The notes: generated by a model not told the origin, from the letters alone. DNA of 64,000 bases from Phytophthora hibernalis (GCA_012656075.1 JAAKBF010000104.1:62001-126000); one strand, 5' to 3'; shown: positions 21,358-33,334, counted from the stretch's first letter. Translations and numbers: made by a program.

Positions 21358-24160
21358 ATGAGGCCTCATCCGATGGACACCTCCCGACCTGTGGGCCCAT
21401 CTTTGGCTTGCACGTTTAGTCCCCTTCACTCCCAAACGGGCACTTGTCACACGTTACACACTGACGCCATACTGTATCTTTCACCACTCATCCATTTCAA
21501 ATTTTCCATCAGACAGTCAAACTCAGCGGCTGGGAAAAGTCCACAGCCACTTCGTGTCAACCATGATCTTCCAAAGAGGAAATTGCTATTGAAGTGGCAG
21601 ATCATGACTAGACTTCATCACGAAACAAACCATCCAGAACGTCGAGATCGACTGAATGGTCTTCCTATTGGTCAACGTCGTCTCCAACAGTTGACAAGTT
21701 TTCTTCGTCCTGTCTCCCACGGGCCTAGTCAGGACAATTCAAAACGCATGGAAAGAGCACAACGTTCACAACGCAAAGTGCTCTCGATCCCGCAGCTCAT
21801 GAACAGTGCGTCGTCTAACAGTGGCGATGCTATACCGACTGACGACCGGGCCGATGCCCGCGACACGAAAGGTGGGGACATGCGCCACAGCGAGAACAAT
21901 GGCGGCGGCAGCAGCCACAGCGAGAAAGGCGGCAGCAACCACGGCGAAAAAGGTGGTGACAACAACCACAGCGAAAGTGATGGCGACCGTGACGAACACG
22001 GCGGCCAGAGCGGCGGCAATGAGAAATACGGCGACCAGGGCGGCGAAAAGCGTGACAAACAACGGCTCGTGGTGGAAAACGTGGCTGATCGAGTCCTCTC
22101 TACGGGGAACGCGGATAACGTTGGTATTCCGTCGACCTTTCCTTCCCGTCTCCGTTCTCCGGCCGTGATCGAAGTGATTGCTCCGGTTCGCTGGAAGACT
22201 CCACCAAACCATTCTCCGGGTGGAGATACGCACTTCGTCGGCATTCCAGCTTGGTCGAAACACGTTCACGCTGACAAATTCATGTTCGATGGCTACGCTG
22301 GCATGGAAATTCGTACTGAGGTGGAGGGTCTGTCTCAAGTGGACCTGCAAGATTTGAGCGAGGTGATCTCACACAGGGAATAGATATATGAACACTTTCT
22401 CCGCCCCCGGACCATGGGCTCTCCATCAGTCATCGAGACAGAGTGCATGATCACTTCGATGGTTGTCAAGAGGGAATCCTCATGCAGTACGAGCCGCACG
22501 GTCTCGCTCAGCGCGTCTCAAGTGTAACCACTTTTATGCGTCGCCTGTTAGTGAAATACCGCGACATGCGCGATCATGTGCGAACTTTCGGTCCTACCTC
22601 CGCTTTGGATGTGTTTAAACACAGAGACCAGAATCAGCAGTTACTGTTTGACATCTCCATTTGCATGAGGTCTACGAACGACAGACTGGAATTATGACCG
22701 CGAATTTCGACATCCACTATGATATATACCGTGATGACATCAAAAGACTGTTGCGTGAACACGGTACTGAGAAAGTCGCTCTGTATGATGAAGTACGGGC
22801 CTTGGAGATTGGACTGAGGGACGCTGATAGAAAACCCCGTTCATCGGAAACCAAGTTTTGCGCGATTTCACCCGTGTGCCCCGCCTGATGAATTTTCATA
22901 ATCGTGAGAAGACCAATGTCACTGGTAATTGGGCGAAATTGCAGGGTAGTTTGACCGATTCACGGATGGCGTCCCTGTTCATGGATTGGCAGACATCGAA
23001 TGGGCTCATGTGACTTCTGCAGACATGTTCTCTGAACCTGGTCCATATGTGGCGACGCACGAGGGTGCACCGACACCGAGGAGAAGGACACTCCTCATCC
23101 AGATCCCCAATCGACCTCACTCATGGCGATTCTTCCAGTAATCCTTCGCCGAAAAACCTAAGTCATCCAAGTCTTCCAAACGTATTTCGCCCAAGAAGTC
23201 ATCAAGAAAAGATCCTGCTGAGATACAGTGGCGTCCGACTGGCTGGTGAGAGAAGGATAGCGACGCCCGCTCTCCGGAGAAAGAACTTATCATGTCCGAA
23301 GAATCAGCTCGTGACTCTCTCACTTGAATTCCCGTAGTGTGGCAAAAGTTGCGAACTGATGTGCAATTGGCTATGCGCGCAGGTATGGCATCACAAGGCG
23401 CCGTTCAACTCTTGACCGGGGGTGATGAAGCTCATACTCTCTTTCATCCAAAACCACTATCTGAGATGCTCGCACGCATTATGTACTGGAATTAACTGGA
23501 TGGAACTCCCTGGACGAAGTACGTCCCTTACGCTTCGGTCTAGCTCTTCGCCCAAGCGTAAACGCGAGTCTCCGGATGATGAGAATGAGAGTTCACTCAG
23601 TGATACTGCTCCACCATCCAAGAAAACTCGCCCCAGTAATATGCGCAAGCAGTCGACTCTCGCTCGTAAAACCAACGAGTCCCTCACCACCAGCGAGCTG
23701 GCAATTATAGAAGGTCCTGGTTCGGGTGTCACATCTTGACGGCATTTCGGAATTCTGACTACTTTCGCGCCAGCGACAACTCACGCAGTGGATCAGTCAT
23801 GCGGGTTCCCAGATTACATTCCCAACAGGAATGGTGGTATGAAGTACCTCCGCCCTCGCTGGAGTGCGGACGAGTACCAGGCGCTACTGGCTACCAAACC
23901 TTGGAAGCACATGTATCGAAATCGCATCAAGAACCTGTTTCTCCACCGTCGCTCCGATCTCACCACCAGGGGCAGAGAACGTTTGGATGACTACGCTGAT
24001 TACATGTACGAGAAAGCCAAGGCATTCTGAATGATGGGTCACTGGGTTACGTTCGATCTGGACTCTGGTAAGTATGCTGTGTAGAAGCACAAGGAGGGAA
24101 AGAGGCTGCATGACTCAGTCAGCCGGATGGCCATCACCAAAATGGATACGATGGAGGCAG
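21358..24160 (+). pseudogene. Gag-like retroelement remnant
   Basis: Broken open frames that look like the capsid precursor of a gypsy-type element. The first (21,358-22,383) has a disordered middle rich in G, S, H, E, N and D (about residues 155-240) followed by a folded-looking stretch (HSPGGDTHFVGIPAWSKHV). Later frames give EVYERQTGIMTANFDIHYDI and IKRLLREHGTEKVALYDEVR (22,661-22,888), a basic linker (KRKRESPDDENESS, 23,560s) and KYLRPRWSADEYQALLATKP (23,788-24,030). The strand is opposite to element A, which it meets head-on near 24,165. No zinc knuckle or pol domain was seen, so assignment to gag rests on context and composition. Confidence 0.45.
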
Positions 24161-24164
24161 AATG

Positions 24165-25819
24165 AAGTATTCAGGGCGAACCTTAATCGTTTTGCGTCTT
24201 CATCCCAGTCGGACTGATCAGCTTCCGCAACGTAAGCTCGCACACTCCGCATGACAGTCTGGCCGATCGTTCTTGTTGTCCATTCGCCTGAGGGCGATAT
24301 GCCAGTGTCGCTCTCATCTTACAACCCATGAGTTATCTGAACCGAGTAACACCTCACTCATGAAACGAGGACCTTGATCGTGTCGGATCATTGAGGACGC
24401 GTCGGACCTTCCAAATACACATTCTTCATACGCGTCTGCTACATCTTGTGCCGCAGTAGATGACATCGGCTTGCACATGACAAAACCCGAAAACGTGTCC
24501 TGAAAAAGGAGTAGGAACGTACTCCCTCTTGTTGACGGTGGCATGTGCGTTACGAAATCCATCGAGACCAACTCAAACGGACGCCTAGGTTCGATATTAC
24601 CAGGTGATGGTTCAGCATTCGGTGGCCGCCCCTTTCCACTGGCACAATCTACACATTCTTTCACAAAAAGTTGCACATCCGAGTACATACCCGCCAGTAG
24701 AACCTGCTGTCAGTTGTTCAAACGCTCTGCTTATACATTGATGTCCCCTTGGTAATCCTTATGCGCATAATGTATCATGTCTGCATGGAGGACGTGACGA
24801 ACCACTAAACGAGCTTCACCAACCGCGCCTCGAGGTCGATCTAGAGTGGATCGTGCGAGTCTGTACAGGACGTTCCTGACATCTAGCACGAACAAATTGG
24901 CTATCTTTACGACTCGATGCAGTTGATGTGGCGAGAAACGATCTACTTCATTCCTAAAAAGGCTTTAATCTCTGACAGGCTCTCGTCTTGATTTTGATGA
25001 ACCTGGATGCGACGCAATCTTTCAGCATGACAACTCACTAGGTCCAGCGATTCACCCGTTTTCTCTGCATCCGGAGTGTCTACGTTCGAGTGCGAGATCG
25101 AGTTACCACAGCAAGTACTCTGGCACTGTCAGTCAAAGGAGCTGACTCATAACCGGGAAGTGTTCCCTTCGGGGTGTTCTCGTCGATTTCCCCATGCTTG
25201 CTCGTCACACCACTAGTCGTACCGTCGTCTGTCGGATTGGCCGTGACAGGTTTCATGAGTTTCTGATGGTTTTTTGACAACGCACAAAGATGCGCACGCA
25301 CTTCTTCATCCTGAATGAACCAGGACTCACCTAGCAATAACGTCTTCGAAGTAATGTAATCAGCGTCCTGGTTGTATTCGCGCAGCGCGTGAATCAACCG
25401 TAGTGACTGGAACTTCTGCTCCATGATTTTACATTCAGCGAGTCTTCTCTGCAAGTTAGGCTGGTTGCAATTGATCAGACCTTGAACTTGCTGAATGGCG
25501 ATTCGCGAGTCTCCTACCGCAATAAGTTCCTGTGTGTCATGTTCCAAGGCCAAGGCCATGCCCTTCAACAATCCGTTGTACCCCGCGTCATTCACAGTGA
25601 CATCTTCCATCGCGTGACCTCTGACATCGATTATGTTCCATGCAGGACGTTTCCGCAAGATGCATCCACAACTCCCACGTCTTGGCGCTCCGTCGAAACT
25701 GAAGACTACTCCTTCGAACGTCGAGTCTAGCACTTCCATACTAACCATCGGTGACGGTTTGATCTCTACTTTCGCTGGTATCAGTGACTCCGCAATTTCG
25801 TCGAGAAGTTCTCGCGGGG
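24165..25819 (-). pseudogene. Gypsy element A, second RNase H and integrase
   Basis: The 3' part of a minus-strand Ty3/gypsy polyprotein. Downstream of the chromovirus B insertion the frame resumes at 25,819 with TPRELLDEIAESL. A second RNase H-like domain follows: FSFDGAPRRGSCGC (first Asp), VNDAGYNGLL (where the family has Glu, here Gly) and VGDSRIAIQQV (Asp). A linker ends in VVTRSRTRT (25,080). At 24,314-24,688 is integrase with CVDCASGKGRP (zinc finger), VSMDFVTHMPP (Asp) and RHDQGPRF (Asp). A shifted frame continues with TLAYRPQANGQQER (Glu) and ends at FALNTSF near 24,165, where the element is cut off. Confidence 0.8.
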
Positions 25820-25824
25820 TGATA
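25820..25824. repeat. Target-site duplication of element B, left
   Basis: TGATA immediately left of the B 5' LTR; repeated at 33,795-33,799 right of the 3' LTR. Removing B plus one copy rejoins the element A frame without a shift. Confidence 0.9.
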
Positions 25825-26267
25825 TGAAACAGGGCCACGCTGGCCGCCACCGTTTGCCGTGCAAATGAACTTTTGAAAGGGGAGACCCAATGTTCTTCCG
25901 TGTGGTCCACATAAGCCCGCCTAAGTACGAGTACATGCCCCACATAAGTTGGTGTGTGACACCTGGCTCCCGGCTAAGTACGATTGTGTATTTTACACTA
26001 GATACGAATCGGACTTAAGGTAGACGATTGATGGAGAGCCATCCATTTGGAGTACAGAAGTTTAGTATGCAGATAGTTAACAGTAGTTAGAACCTTACAA
26101 GTGAGATTAATACAGTGAGTTTAACTCTAACCCGGAAGTTCGCAAGTCGTTTGGTACTCGGTACCAGGAAACGACTGGAAGGCCAGCTTACAACAGAGAC
26201 GCCAGGCGTCTGTTGTGGTTACGCGTTAACGCTTCCTTTAAGGCAAAGGTGTGTGACTCCCGTCACA
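25825..26267 (+). repeat. 5' LTR of element B
   Basis: 443 bp beginning TGAAACAGGGCC and ending CCCGTCACA. It includes a perfect short hairpin (AGACGCC/GGCGTCT) near 26,198-26,212. It is about 99% identical to 33,350-33,794. Confidence 0.93.
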
Positions 26268-26269
26268 CC

Positions 26270-26281
26270 TGGTAGCACTTG
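26270..26281 (+). other. Putative primer binding site of element B
   Basis: TGGTAGCACTTG starts two bases after the LTR end. TGGTAGC is complementary to a tRNA 3' end (GCTACCA), as in initiator-Met tRNAs of many eukaryotes. The exact tRNA is not determinable here. Confidence 0.5.
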
Positions 26282-26326
26282 TAGTTAATCCCGCGACCGT
26301 CGCGGTTTTCTACAATCAAGATCTCT

Positions 26327-27118
26327 TTGAGTATTGAAGACTCAGGGAGCTGGCTGCCGTCCCGGCAGGACTTTCCTCATCTCACGGACGCCCACTGGGT
26401 AACTTTTGAGAAGATGGTCAACTTCCTGGGGAGCAGCGTTTGCTGGATTACCCAACCTACCTGCGGAGCACCAAAGGGCGCGCGTGGAACGCTTCGACGA
26501 GTACGAATCGTCGCTGATTGCTCACGTGAGCGCCGCCGCGCAGGAGGCTGCTTGCACGACCATGCGAGCTGAGGTGCAGAGTGCGGCACAGTCGAACTCC
26601 TCGGGTTCTGCTCCGTTCGCCTCGCGACAAGGAGCTACGAAGCCCGTCAAGATGTCGGTTCCGACGTTTGACGGCAAAGAGTCCGACAGCCTTGTCTTCT
26701 GGATTCGCGAGATCGAGATAGCGCTCAGCGCTGGACAGATCTACGAGTCAAGGGCTCAGGTCGCTTTCGCGCTGTCTAACCTGGGAGGTCGGGCTCGCGC
26801 TTGGGCGATGGCTCGAGAGACTTCGGCTCCGGGGTATTTCACCTCGTGGGCGTTCATGGAACAAGAGCTGCGCACGACGTTCCTTCTGGCCAATGTGGCC
26901 TACCGTTATCGGTCGCTATTCTTGCGGTGCAAGCAAGGGAAGCGCACGCTCCAAGACTACGTCATGGAACTGCAGAACCTCGAGGCCGCCATGGCTGGCG
27001 CTCCCCTCTCTGAGGACGTCAAGGTGACGGTCTTCATGGACGGTGTCCGCCCGGGCGAGGTTCGCACTGAACTCTTCCGCCGTAGCCGAAGACGTTCAAC
27101 GAGGCAGTACACATCGCC
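26327..27118 (+). pseudogene. Element B gag
   Basis: Capsid precursor. The reading starts in one frame (WVTFEKMVNFLGSSV) and shifts near 26,440 to the main frame (PNLPAEHQRARVERFDEYES). The gag core is at 26,650-27,080: VPTFDGKESDSLVFWIREIE, NLGGRARAWAM, FRCKQGKRTLQDYVMEL-like sequence and FMDGVRPGEVRTELF. A second shift near 27,085 leads into the frame with PKTFNEAVHIAMLED and the zinc knuckle. The core fits the retrotransposon gag family of chromoviruses. Confidence 0.82.
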
Positions 27119-28096
27119 ATGTTGGAAGACCATTATGTGCGCTCGGCGCAGGGCTATGCGGATCGCACGGAGGCTACGGAAGGTCCCACTCCCATGGAGA
27201 TCTCGTCTGCCGAGTCGGCTCGTCCCCAGCGGACCCAACGTGCGAGTGGTCGCTGCTTTGGTTGTAACCAACTTGGTCATTTCCGTCGGAACTGTCCGAC
27301 GAACACGTGGAAGACAGGTCGTGGCAAGGCCACTCCGTCCCTCAACATGATCGAGTCTACGGGTCGGAAAACGGCGACTACCAGTAGGCGCGGGACGCCC
27401 TGCTGGGAGACTTCGAGGACGGTGGTTCCGCCACCTCTACCTCCGAAGGAGCAAGTCCCAGGGACGACACTGTTGTGTCTTTCCGTGGCCGCCGCGCGGT
27501 CTAACCTCGTGGTTGTCACCGCCAGCGTTAAAGGGTATGAAGAACCGTTGACCATCCTGATCGATTCGGGTGCGTCCTACAATTTCGCGACGAAAGCCAG
27601 TGTGGCCAGGAACAGTGCATTCTATGCTAGCGCTTTGGAAGCTTCTAAGCATAATACAAGTGTATCTGTTCGCTTGGCGACTGGATCCATCGTGTTTACA
27701 CGCAAGGTTATTATATCTTTAAACGTCAAGTTTGACGGCTTCAACGCGGTCGAACCGTTCATTGTCCTGGACATGGATGATCAGTACGATCTTATCCTCG
27801 GCATGCCCTGGCTTGCTAAGCATGACCCGTGGATTGATTGGAAAAGTCGCACCATTGGTGCTAGTCACAAGCCCCTGGCGGGTCATGTCCCCTCCTCTTC
27901 CCGAGACGGGTTTGTGCACGAGCATCGTGTGCCACGCGGCGAACGGCTCTTCGCAGGTACTTCGGAAGTACTTGAACTGCCTTCGGCTTTGCCGACCGCG
28001 TGCCCTACGTCTACGAGAGCTCATGAGCCTTCGGTGGATGTGGGAGAATGGAAGGGGTCCCGTGTGTTGCTCATGATGAGACGCATGGTACTCTAG
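27119..28096 (+). pseudogene. Element B nucleocapsid zinc knuckle and protease
   Basis: An open frame of 325 codons. The zinc knuckle CFGCNQLGHFRRNC (27,254-27,295) fits C-x2-C-x4-H-x4-C exactly and would bind the element RNA. The retroviral-type aspartic protease has its active site in LIDSGASYNFAT (DSGAS 27,563-27,577) and the second conserved block in YDLILGMPWLAKHDP (about 27,785-27,830). The protease motifs are intact. The frame closes at 28,096 just before a tandem-repeat linker, so it is not joined to reverse transcriptase here. Confidence 0.88.
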
Positions 28097-28185
28097 AGAA
28101 CAAGAACGTCGTTCTAGCCCCGGGGCAGATGACGTCCAAGGCGCCGGAGCGAAGGCTCGCGCAACCAAGAGTGGTCGAGCAGGGT

Positions 28186-28470
28186 CTCCCACTACGCAAA
28201 GCGTTGGAGCTGAGGCAGCGCACGCAGGACAAGTCGCTAGAGTCGGTGCTCGAGCAGAAAAAGAGGTCGAGTAGGGGCTCCCACTACGCAAGGCGTTGGA
28301 GCTGAGGCAGACCACGCAGGAAAAGCCGCTGGAACTGGGTCTCGCGCACAAGAAGGTGGTCGAATAGGGGCTCCCACTACGCAACGCGTACGAGCTGAGG
28401 CAGCTCACGCAGGAAAATGTTGGAGCTGGGTCTCGCGCACAGGAAGATGGTCGAGCGGAGGCTCCCACGA
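28186..28470 (+). repeat. Tandem repeat in element B pol linker
   Basis: CTCCCACTACGCAA starts at 28,186, 28,278 and 28,371, and a diverged CTCCCAC start lies at 28,462: a 91-93 bp period. Units share GAGCTGAGGCAG and CACGCAGGA. The unit length is not always a multiple of three, so the reading frame changes across the array. Confidence 0.85.
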
Positions 28471-28756
28471 ACGACGCTAAGGCTGGGTCAACCACGGCAA
28501 GACTATGTCAAGGCGTAGATCGCCGCGATGCGGACCACTTGGACAAGGCGGTTGCACCCAGGGTGCTAGACATTCTCACGGGAGAACGCAAAGAAGGCGT
28601 GGACCTGGCTCCTCTACTTACGGTAGCAGAGCTACTTGAGCTCGAGGAGCTCTCGTATGTCAAGTTTCTCGACTCGCTGAAGGCGGGCGAGCTTGAGGAG
28701 ATGGTCCTTATCCACCGTGAACACGACTCGGTCGAGCTAAATACCTCTTCGGTGAT

Positions 28757-30249
28757 GTGCTGGAAGACGAGAGGGTCTCTTCGAGGCAGAAGCGGTATGG
28801 CGCGGCCATCTTGAAGGATCCGTCGGACCCGTGCTATCCTCTCTTGAAGGAGTTTTCGGACGTCGTCAGCGACCATCCACCGTCGGTGTTACCTCCGGAT
28901 CGAGGTGTCCGACACGAAATCGACTTGGTGCCAGGCACTAAGTACTGCACTACGCGCCAATGACCACTGCCGAAGGAGCAAGTCGATGCGATCGACGCCT
29001 TCTTCACAGCGAAGTATGCCGAGGGCATGGTGCGCGAGTCGAAGTCGCCGCATTCGTCGCCGACGTTTTGCGTTCGCAAACCCAACGGGAAGTGTCGCAT
29101 GGTGCACGCGTTCAACAAGCTGAACTCGACCTTCCTGGCGTCCACGCCTATCCCTCGAAATGATGTGTTGCAGAACAACATGGCAGGATGCACCATCTTC
29201 AGCGCGCTCGACATGGTCGATGGCTACTATCAGCTGCTGATGCGTGAGTCGGACATTCCGCTCACAGCGGTTAGTACCCCGAGCGGGATGTTATGGGAAT
29301 GGCTGGTGATGCCCCAAGGGCTATGAAATGCACCAGCCACGTTCAATAGGCTGGTTATCCAGCTCCTCCGGCCGATGCGGCAGTTTGTACAGCCGTACTT
29401 CGATGACATAGCCGCGCTGCGGAAGGCAAGACGGCTGTCAAGGTGCACGTCGAGCACCTCCGCGAGGTGTTGACGTGCTTGCGCGAGAATCGCTTGTATG
29501 CCAACATCAACAAGTGCATCTTCGGCGCCGAAGAGATTCCCTTCTTGGGATGTTTCCTTGGCAAGGACGGTGTCCGTGCGGACCCTGAGAAGGTATGCGC
29601 GATGGCGAAGTGGCCGGTACCGGTGTCCCAAAAGGATTTGCGCAAGTGGCTCGGCCTCGCCAACTACTTGCACAAGTACAGTGCCAACTACGCGGAGATG
29701 GCACGCCCTCTGACGAATCTTCTGAAGAAGGAGGCGGACTGGTCGTGGACCGACGAGGCTCAGCAGGCTTTCGAAGCGATCAAAAGCAGTCTGCAGAGCG
29801 CTCCGATTTTGGTGTTGCCAGACGACAGTCGTCCCTTCAGCGTGGTGTACGACGCATCCGACTTAGCCATAGGCTGTTCCCTGTTGCAGGTCGATGCCGA
29901 TGGCAGAGAGCGGGTGGTCTCTTTCCAGTCGCGCCAGCTTAAGGCGGCTGAAAAGAACTACCCTGTCCACGACAAGGAGCTTCTCGCGATGAAGTACGCG
30001 CTTGTGAAGTTTCGGGTGCACCTGCTCGGCAGCAAACCCTTTGTGATCTACACAGATCATGCGTCCTTGCAGACTGCGACGTCGTCGCCCCACCTCTCTC
30101 AGCGCATGGCGCGGTGGCTCTCGTTCTTCGCCGAGTACAACTTCACCGTGGAGTATAAGCCGGATAAGCAGAATGTCCTCGCGGACGCGCTCTCGACGAT
30201 CGGACTACGAGCTGGCGCACGTTGCGTACCTCGAGTCTCCGCTCCATGA
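28757..30249 (+). pseudogene. Element B reverse transcriptase and RNase H
   Basis: RT/RNase H of the pol polyprotein. The lead-in at 28,850-28,960 has SDVVSDHPPSVLPPDRGVRH. RT fingers and palm at 29,027-29,326 have PTFCVRKPNGKCRMV and FSALDMVDGYYQLL (first Asp). The frame ends in MPQGL-stop-NAP at 29,324-29,326, where the family has a coding triplet. The catalytic YFDDI follows near 29,398-29,412. After a shift, 29,443-30,249 gives the RT thumb (FLGCFLGKDGVRADPEKV) and RNase H with its acidic residues in VVYDASDLAIGC, HDKELLAMKYAL and IYTDHASL. Apart from the stop and shifts the catalytic residues are retained. Confidence 0.88.
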
Positions 30250-30301
30250 GCTGCTATGCGAGGCGTAGGCTGACGATGATGACCTTGCAGATCTGGTCAC
30301 G

Positions 30302-32299
30302 GTGTTGAAGGCGTCTGAGAAGGCAGTGAAGCTCACTGCTCGGCAGCGATCACGAATGCACCGCTATTCGATGGCCGATGGCCTACTCTACTACCAAGTC
30401 GATGACGGGGAGGAACCTCGTCTTGGCGTTCCCAACGACGAAGACTTGCGCCATCGTGTCCTCTATGAGGCACATGACACTCCGCTAAGCGGTCACCTCA
30501 GTCGCGAGAAGACGTACACGTCGGTGACCCGTCACTTTTGGTGGCCTCACATGTACAAGTGGGTGCGCACGTACGTGCAAACGTGTGAGACGTGTCAGCG
30601 TGTGAAGCCCGCTCCCTCGTCGTCCTCTCCTTTGATGAGCTTGCCGGTACCGACGGATTGTTGGCGCTCGGTGAGCATGGACTTCATCTTTGAGCTTCCG
30701 GCAGATACGCGCGGCCATACTGGCATTCTGGTCTTCGTCTGCCGTCTGAGCAAGATGGTACGGCTGGCCGCGGTGAAGAAGAGCGTGACAGCGCCGCAGG
30801 CGGCTCAGCTATTTGTCGATAATGTCTTTCGACACCATGGCCTCCCGGAGGGGTTCCTAAGCGATCGGGATCCCCGCTTCGTGTCACACTTCTGGACACA
30901 CTTGTTCCGCCTTCTCGGTACGAGACTGGATATGTCCACGGCGGATCATCCGCAGACGGACGGTCAAACCGAGCGGGTGAACCGCGTGTTGGAAGACGTG
31001 CTGCGCAGCGTCTGCGCCGAAGAACCCACGAAGAGGAGCACGTTGCTGCCTCAAGTGGAGTTTGCACTCAACAATGCGGTGCATGCGTCGACGTTTTCAC
31101 CCCATTCTACGTTAAACAGCTGCGGCACACGCGTACGCCGTTGTTGTTGCCTCCGGCTTCCAATTTGGGTGTGAGGCTGTCGCCGAGGATCCCTGTGGCC
31201 TCAAAGGCCTTCGCTCGTCCGTCATACGGAACCTGCTCACGTTCATTGAGACAGGAGAGGCGGTAAGACAGCGCGTCCGAGATGCGATGGTGGCGGCACA
31301 AGACACACAGAAAGAAAATAATGATCGCCAGGGGCGTAAGAACACACAGGTGTTTGTATTAGGGGACCAAGCCCTCTTAAACGCGAAGAATCTTCCTATG
31401 CAGGCGGTCACCGCTGTGGGTAGCACGAAGCTCCGTCCTCGGTTTGTGGGGCCGTTGACGGTCATTGGGGTCCACGGCAACGCGTACACGTTGGACGTGC
31501 CGTCAGCTATGGCCACGCACCCGACGTTCTACGTGGTCTTGCTCATGCCGTACCGCCCGGCGCAGGTGGCTGCTAAGGCGGGTGACTCGTCGAGTCCGAC
31601 GAACTCGAGTACTGCCGAACGGCATTTGCCATCACCAGCATCACGTTGGCCTGAGTCAGAGCTGGAGCCGCCGGCGGAGCCACCACGGCCGCAGGGGCAC
31701 GGTTCTCACGCGGTTGTAGAGTTGGAGAATCCAACCGAGATGCTCTTCGAGAGCGGAGTGATCATTCCGAAGCGCCTGTTGGGCCTCCGCGTTACTGCGG
31801 TCCAGATGAGACAGACCCCGGTTCAGCTGGACGAACTGATCTTGCAGATCACGCGTTACACGCCCGAGATGATCCAGGTCCTGATGGACGTTCCCATCAG
31901 ACGCCATCACCGCTTCGATGATCTATACGCGTCCGCGCAGGGACGAAAGGTCCACCCGCTGCGTCTCCAGGAGCCTCAACCGCGTCCAGATAAGACCCAC
32001 GAGTTGACGGGACGTCAGTCGCAGAGGCGTACGACGCCATCGAGCGATGCGGAGCATTATGGTCGGTCGACGCATCCGTTGCGTCCTCCGCCCCCATTGA
32101 TTGGAAACGAGGGCGCTCTCTACTTCCACGTTGAGAAGCTACTGAAGCGCCGCGGGCGTATCGGCCACTACCAGTATCTGGTGAAGTAGCGCGGCTATCC
32201 CGAGTCTCAGAGCACATGGGAGTCCGGTAGACGCCTCTCGGAGGACCGCGCCCATGTCGTGGACGCTTACGAGCGCTCCCACGGAGCCGGTCGGCGTTA
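30302..32299 (+). pseudogene. Element B integrase and chromodomain
   Basis: Integrase inserts the cDNA, and the chromodomain targets it to chromatin. The zinc-binding HHCC part is YEAHDTPLSGHLSREK with CETCQRVK (30,465-30,605). The catalytic core has SMDFIFELP, LSDRDPRFVS and DGQTERVNRVLEDV (Asp, Asp, Glu all present). The frame breaks near 31,150 and resumes at 31,287-32,189 with the C-terminal domain (FVGPLTVIGVHGNAYTLDVP). The chromodomain starts near 32,125 (HVEKLLKRRGRIGHYQYLVK) and is cut by TAG at 32,187-32,189, where the aromatic-cage Trp codon TGG is expected. It then continues RGYPESQSTWES. Confidence 0.88.
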
Positions 32300-32378
32300 A
32301 CTGGTCCGAGAACACTTCGAGGTTGTATCGGCTGGGACTGCCATGACTTCTCTATCTTCTGCACCACCTCCTCGAGGA

Positions 32379-33207
32379 TCACCCCGGCGTGGGAATATTG
32401 CGGTCGAAGTGCCGCTTGTGCCACTGGTCGTCGACAATCATGTTCGCCATGCGAATGCGAAGATGCCGCTGGGCCAGCCAATCGATTCGATAAAGCGAGG
32501 CCAAGAACTCAGGCAGGGGTTGGAGCCACGCCCTGAAGTCGGTCTCGTTGGACTGTCGTGCCAGGCCAGTGTCGGCGAGCAGCACGACCGGACACTCGTC
32601 GTAGTGAGAGACGATCTGGCCAGGCGCGCGACCCAGTCGCAGGTACCCGCGGTACTCAGGGACTGACCAATATCGCAATGCGAGCAGCTGTTCTCGCGTA
32701 CGGGGAGACGTGGTTTGGTGTTCGCGCTTGAGTCGCGGTGCTGCTCGGCAGCTACTTGGCCGGCGCGGGTTCTCTTCAACCTCCATGTCCGTGGCGGACG
32801 GCTCCTCGGAAGTTTCCGCGTGCTTATCCCCGCACCAGGCTTTTGCGAGTCGTCGTGGGCTCCCGGATCTTTTGGAATAGCGTTTCGCTCCTTTGAAGCT
32901 TCTTCCATCGGGTTCGGCGGCGGTTGCTTGTCGTTCGTTCCAGGATCCGTGTCCATGTTGACGTCCTTGTCGCCAGTGATGAGCCCAGGGTTCGTGACGT
33001 CGGCGTCCGACTCGCTGCGGCTGCTGGCGTCTTCGTGCGGGCCGGGCAGTTGGACTGCATTGCGCTTGCTGGCTCGGTATCGGGTCTGGGGCGGCTGTGG
33101 CGAATCGCCGGGCTTCTTAGAAGCGGCCTTCTGCTTCTTTGCGGCGGGGTCTTCTTCGGCTTGGCAGCGGTGGCGTTGGGCGTCTTGGCTTCGTGAGTCT
33201 TTCCCAT
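32379..33207 (-). pseudogene. Antisense accessory ORF of element B
   Basis: Opposite to pol, between chromodomain and 3' LTR. Starting at ATG 33,207 (MGKTHEAK) and shifting frame twice (near 33,120-33,150 and near 32,820), the minus strand reads as one protein of about 275 residues. The N-terminal half is disordered and K/P/D/E-rich (GDKDVNMDTDPGTNDKQPPP). The folded-looking C-terminal half contains LALRYWSVPEYRGYLRLGR, YDECPVVLLADTGLA, FRAWLQPLPEFLASLYRIDW and MIVDDQWHKRHFDRNIPTPG. The composition is protein-like only on this strand. The 3' LTR lies upstream and could drive antisense transcription. No family was recognised; a regulatory or structural accessory role is speculation. Confidence 0.55.
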
Positions 33208-33334
33208 CCGGGAGTGGTGGCGCGTGCCCGTGGGGCGTCGGTGGTCTTCGGTGCGTGTAGTCTTGGGCGTGGCTTCTGGAATGAGGTGTTGCCTTCTCCG
33301 TCGCTGGAATTCCCTTGGGACAGGTGCTTCCCGT

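Noticed and set aside
21729..22350. Long minus-strand ORFs opposite the gag-like repeat-rich region
   Set aside because: They are shadows of the G/S/H/E-rich coding repeats, with very biased P/S/W or V/A composition.
25820..25943. N-terminal extension of the element A RNase H ORF
   Set aside because: The first 40 or so residues come from the antisense of the B LTR; the same residues start an ORF in the 3' LTR. The true element A frame continues from 33,800.
30485..31084. Minus-strand ORFs inside element B integrase
   Set aside because: They mirror a region whose plus strand carries the complete integrase motifs.
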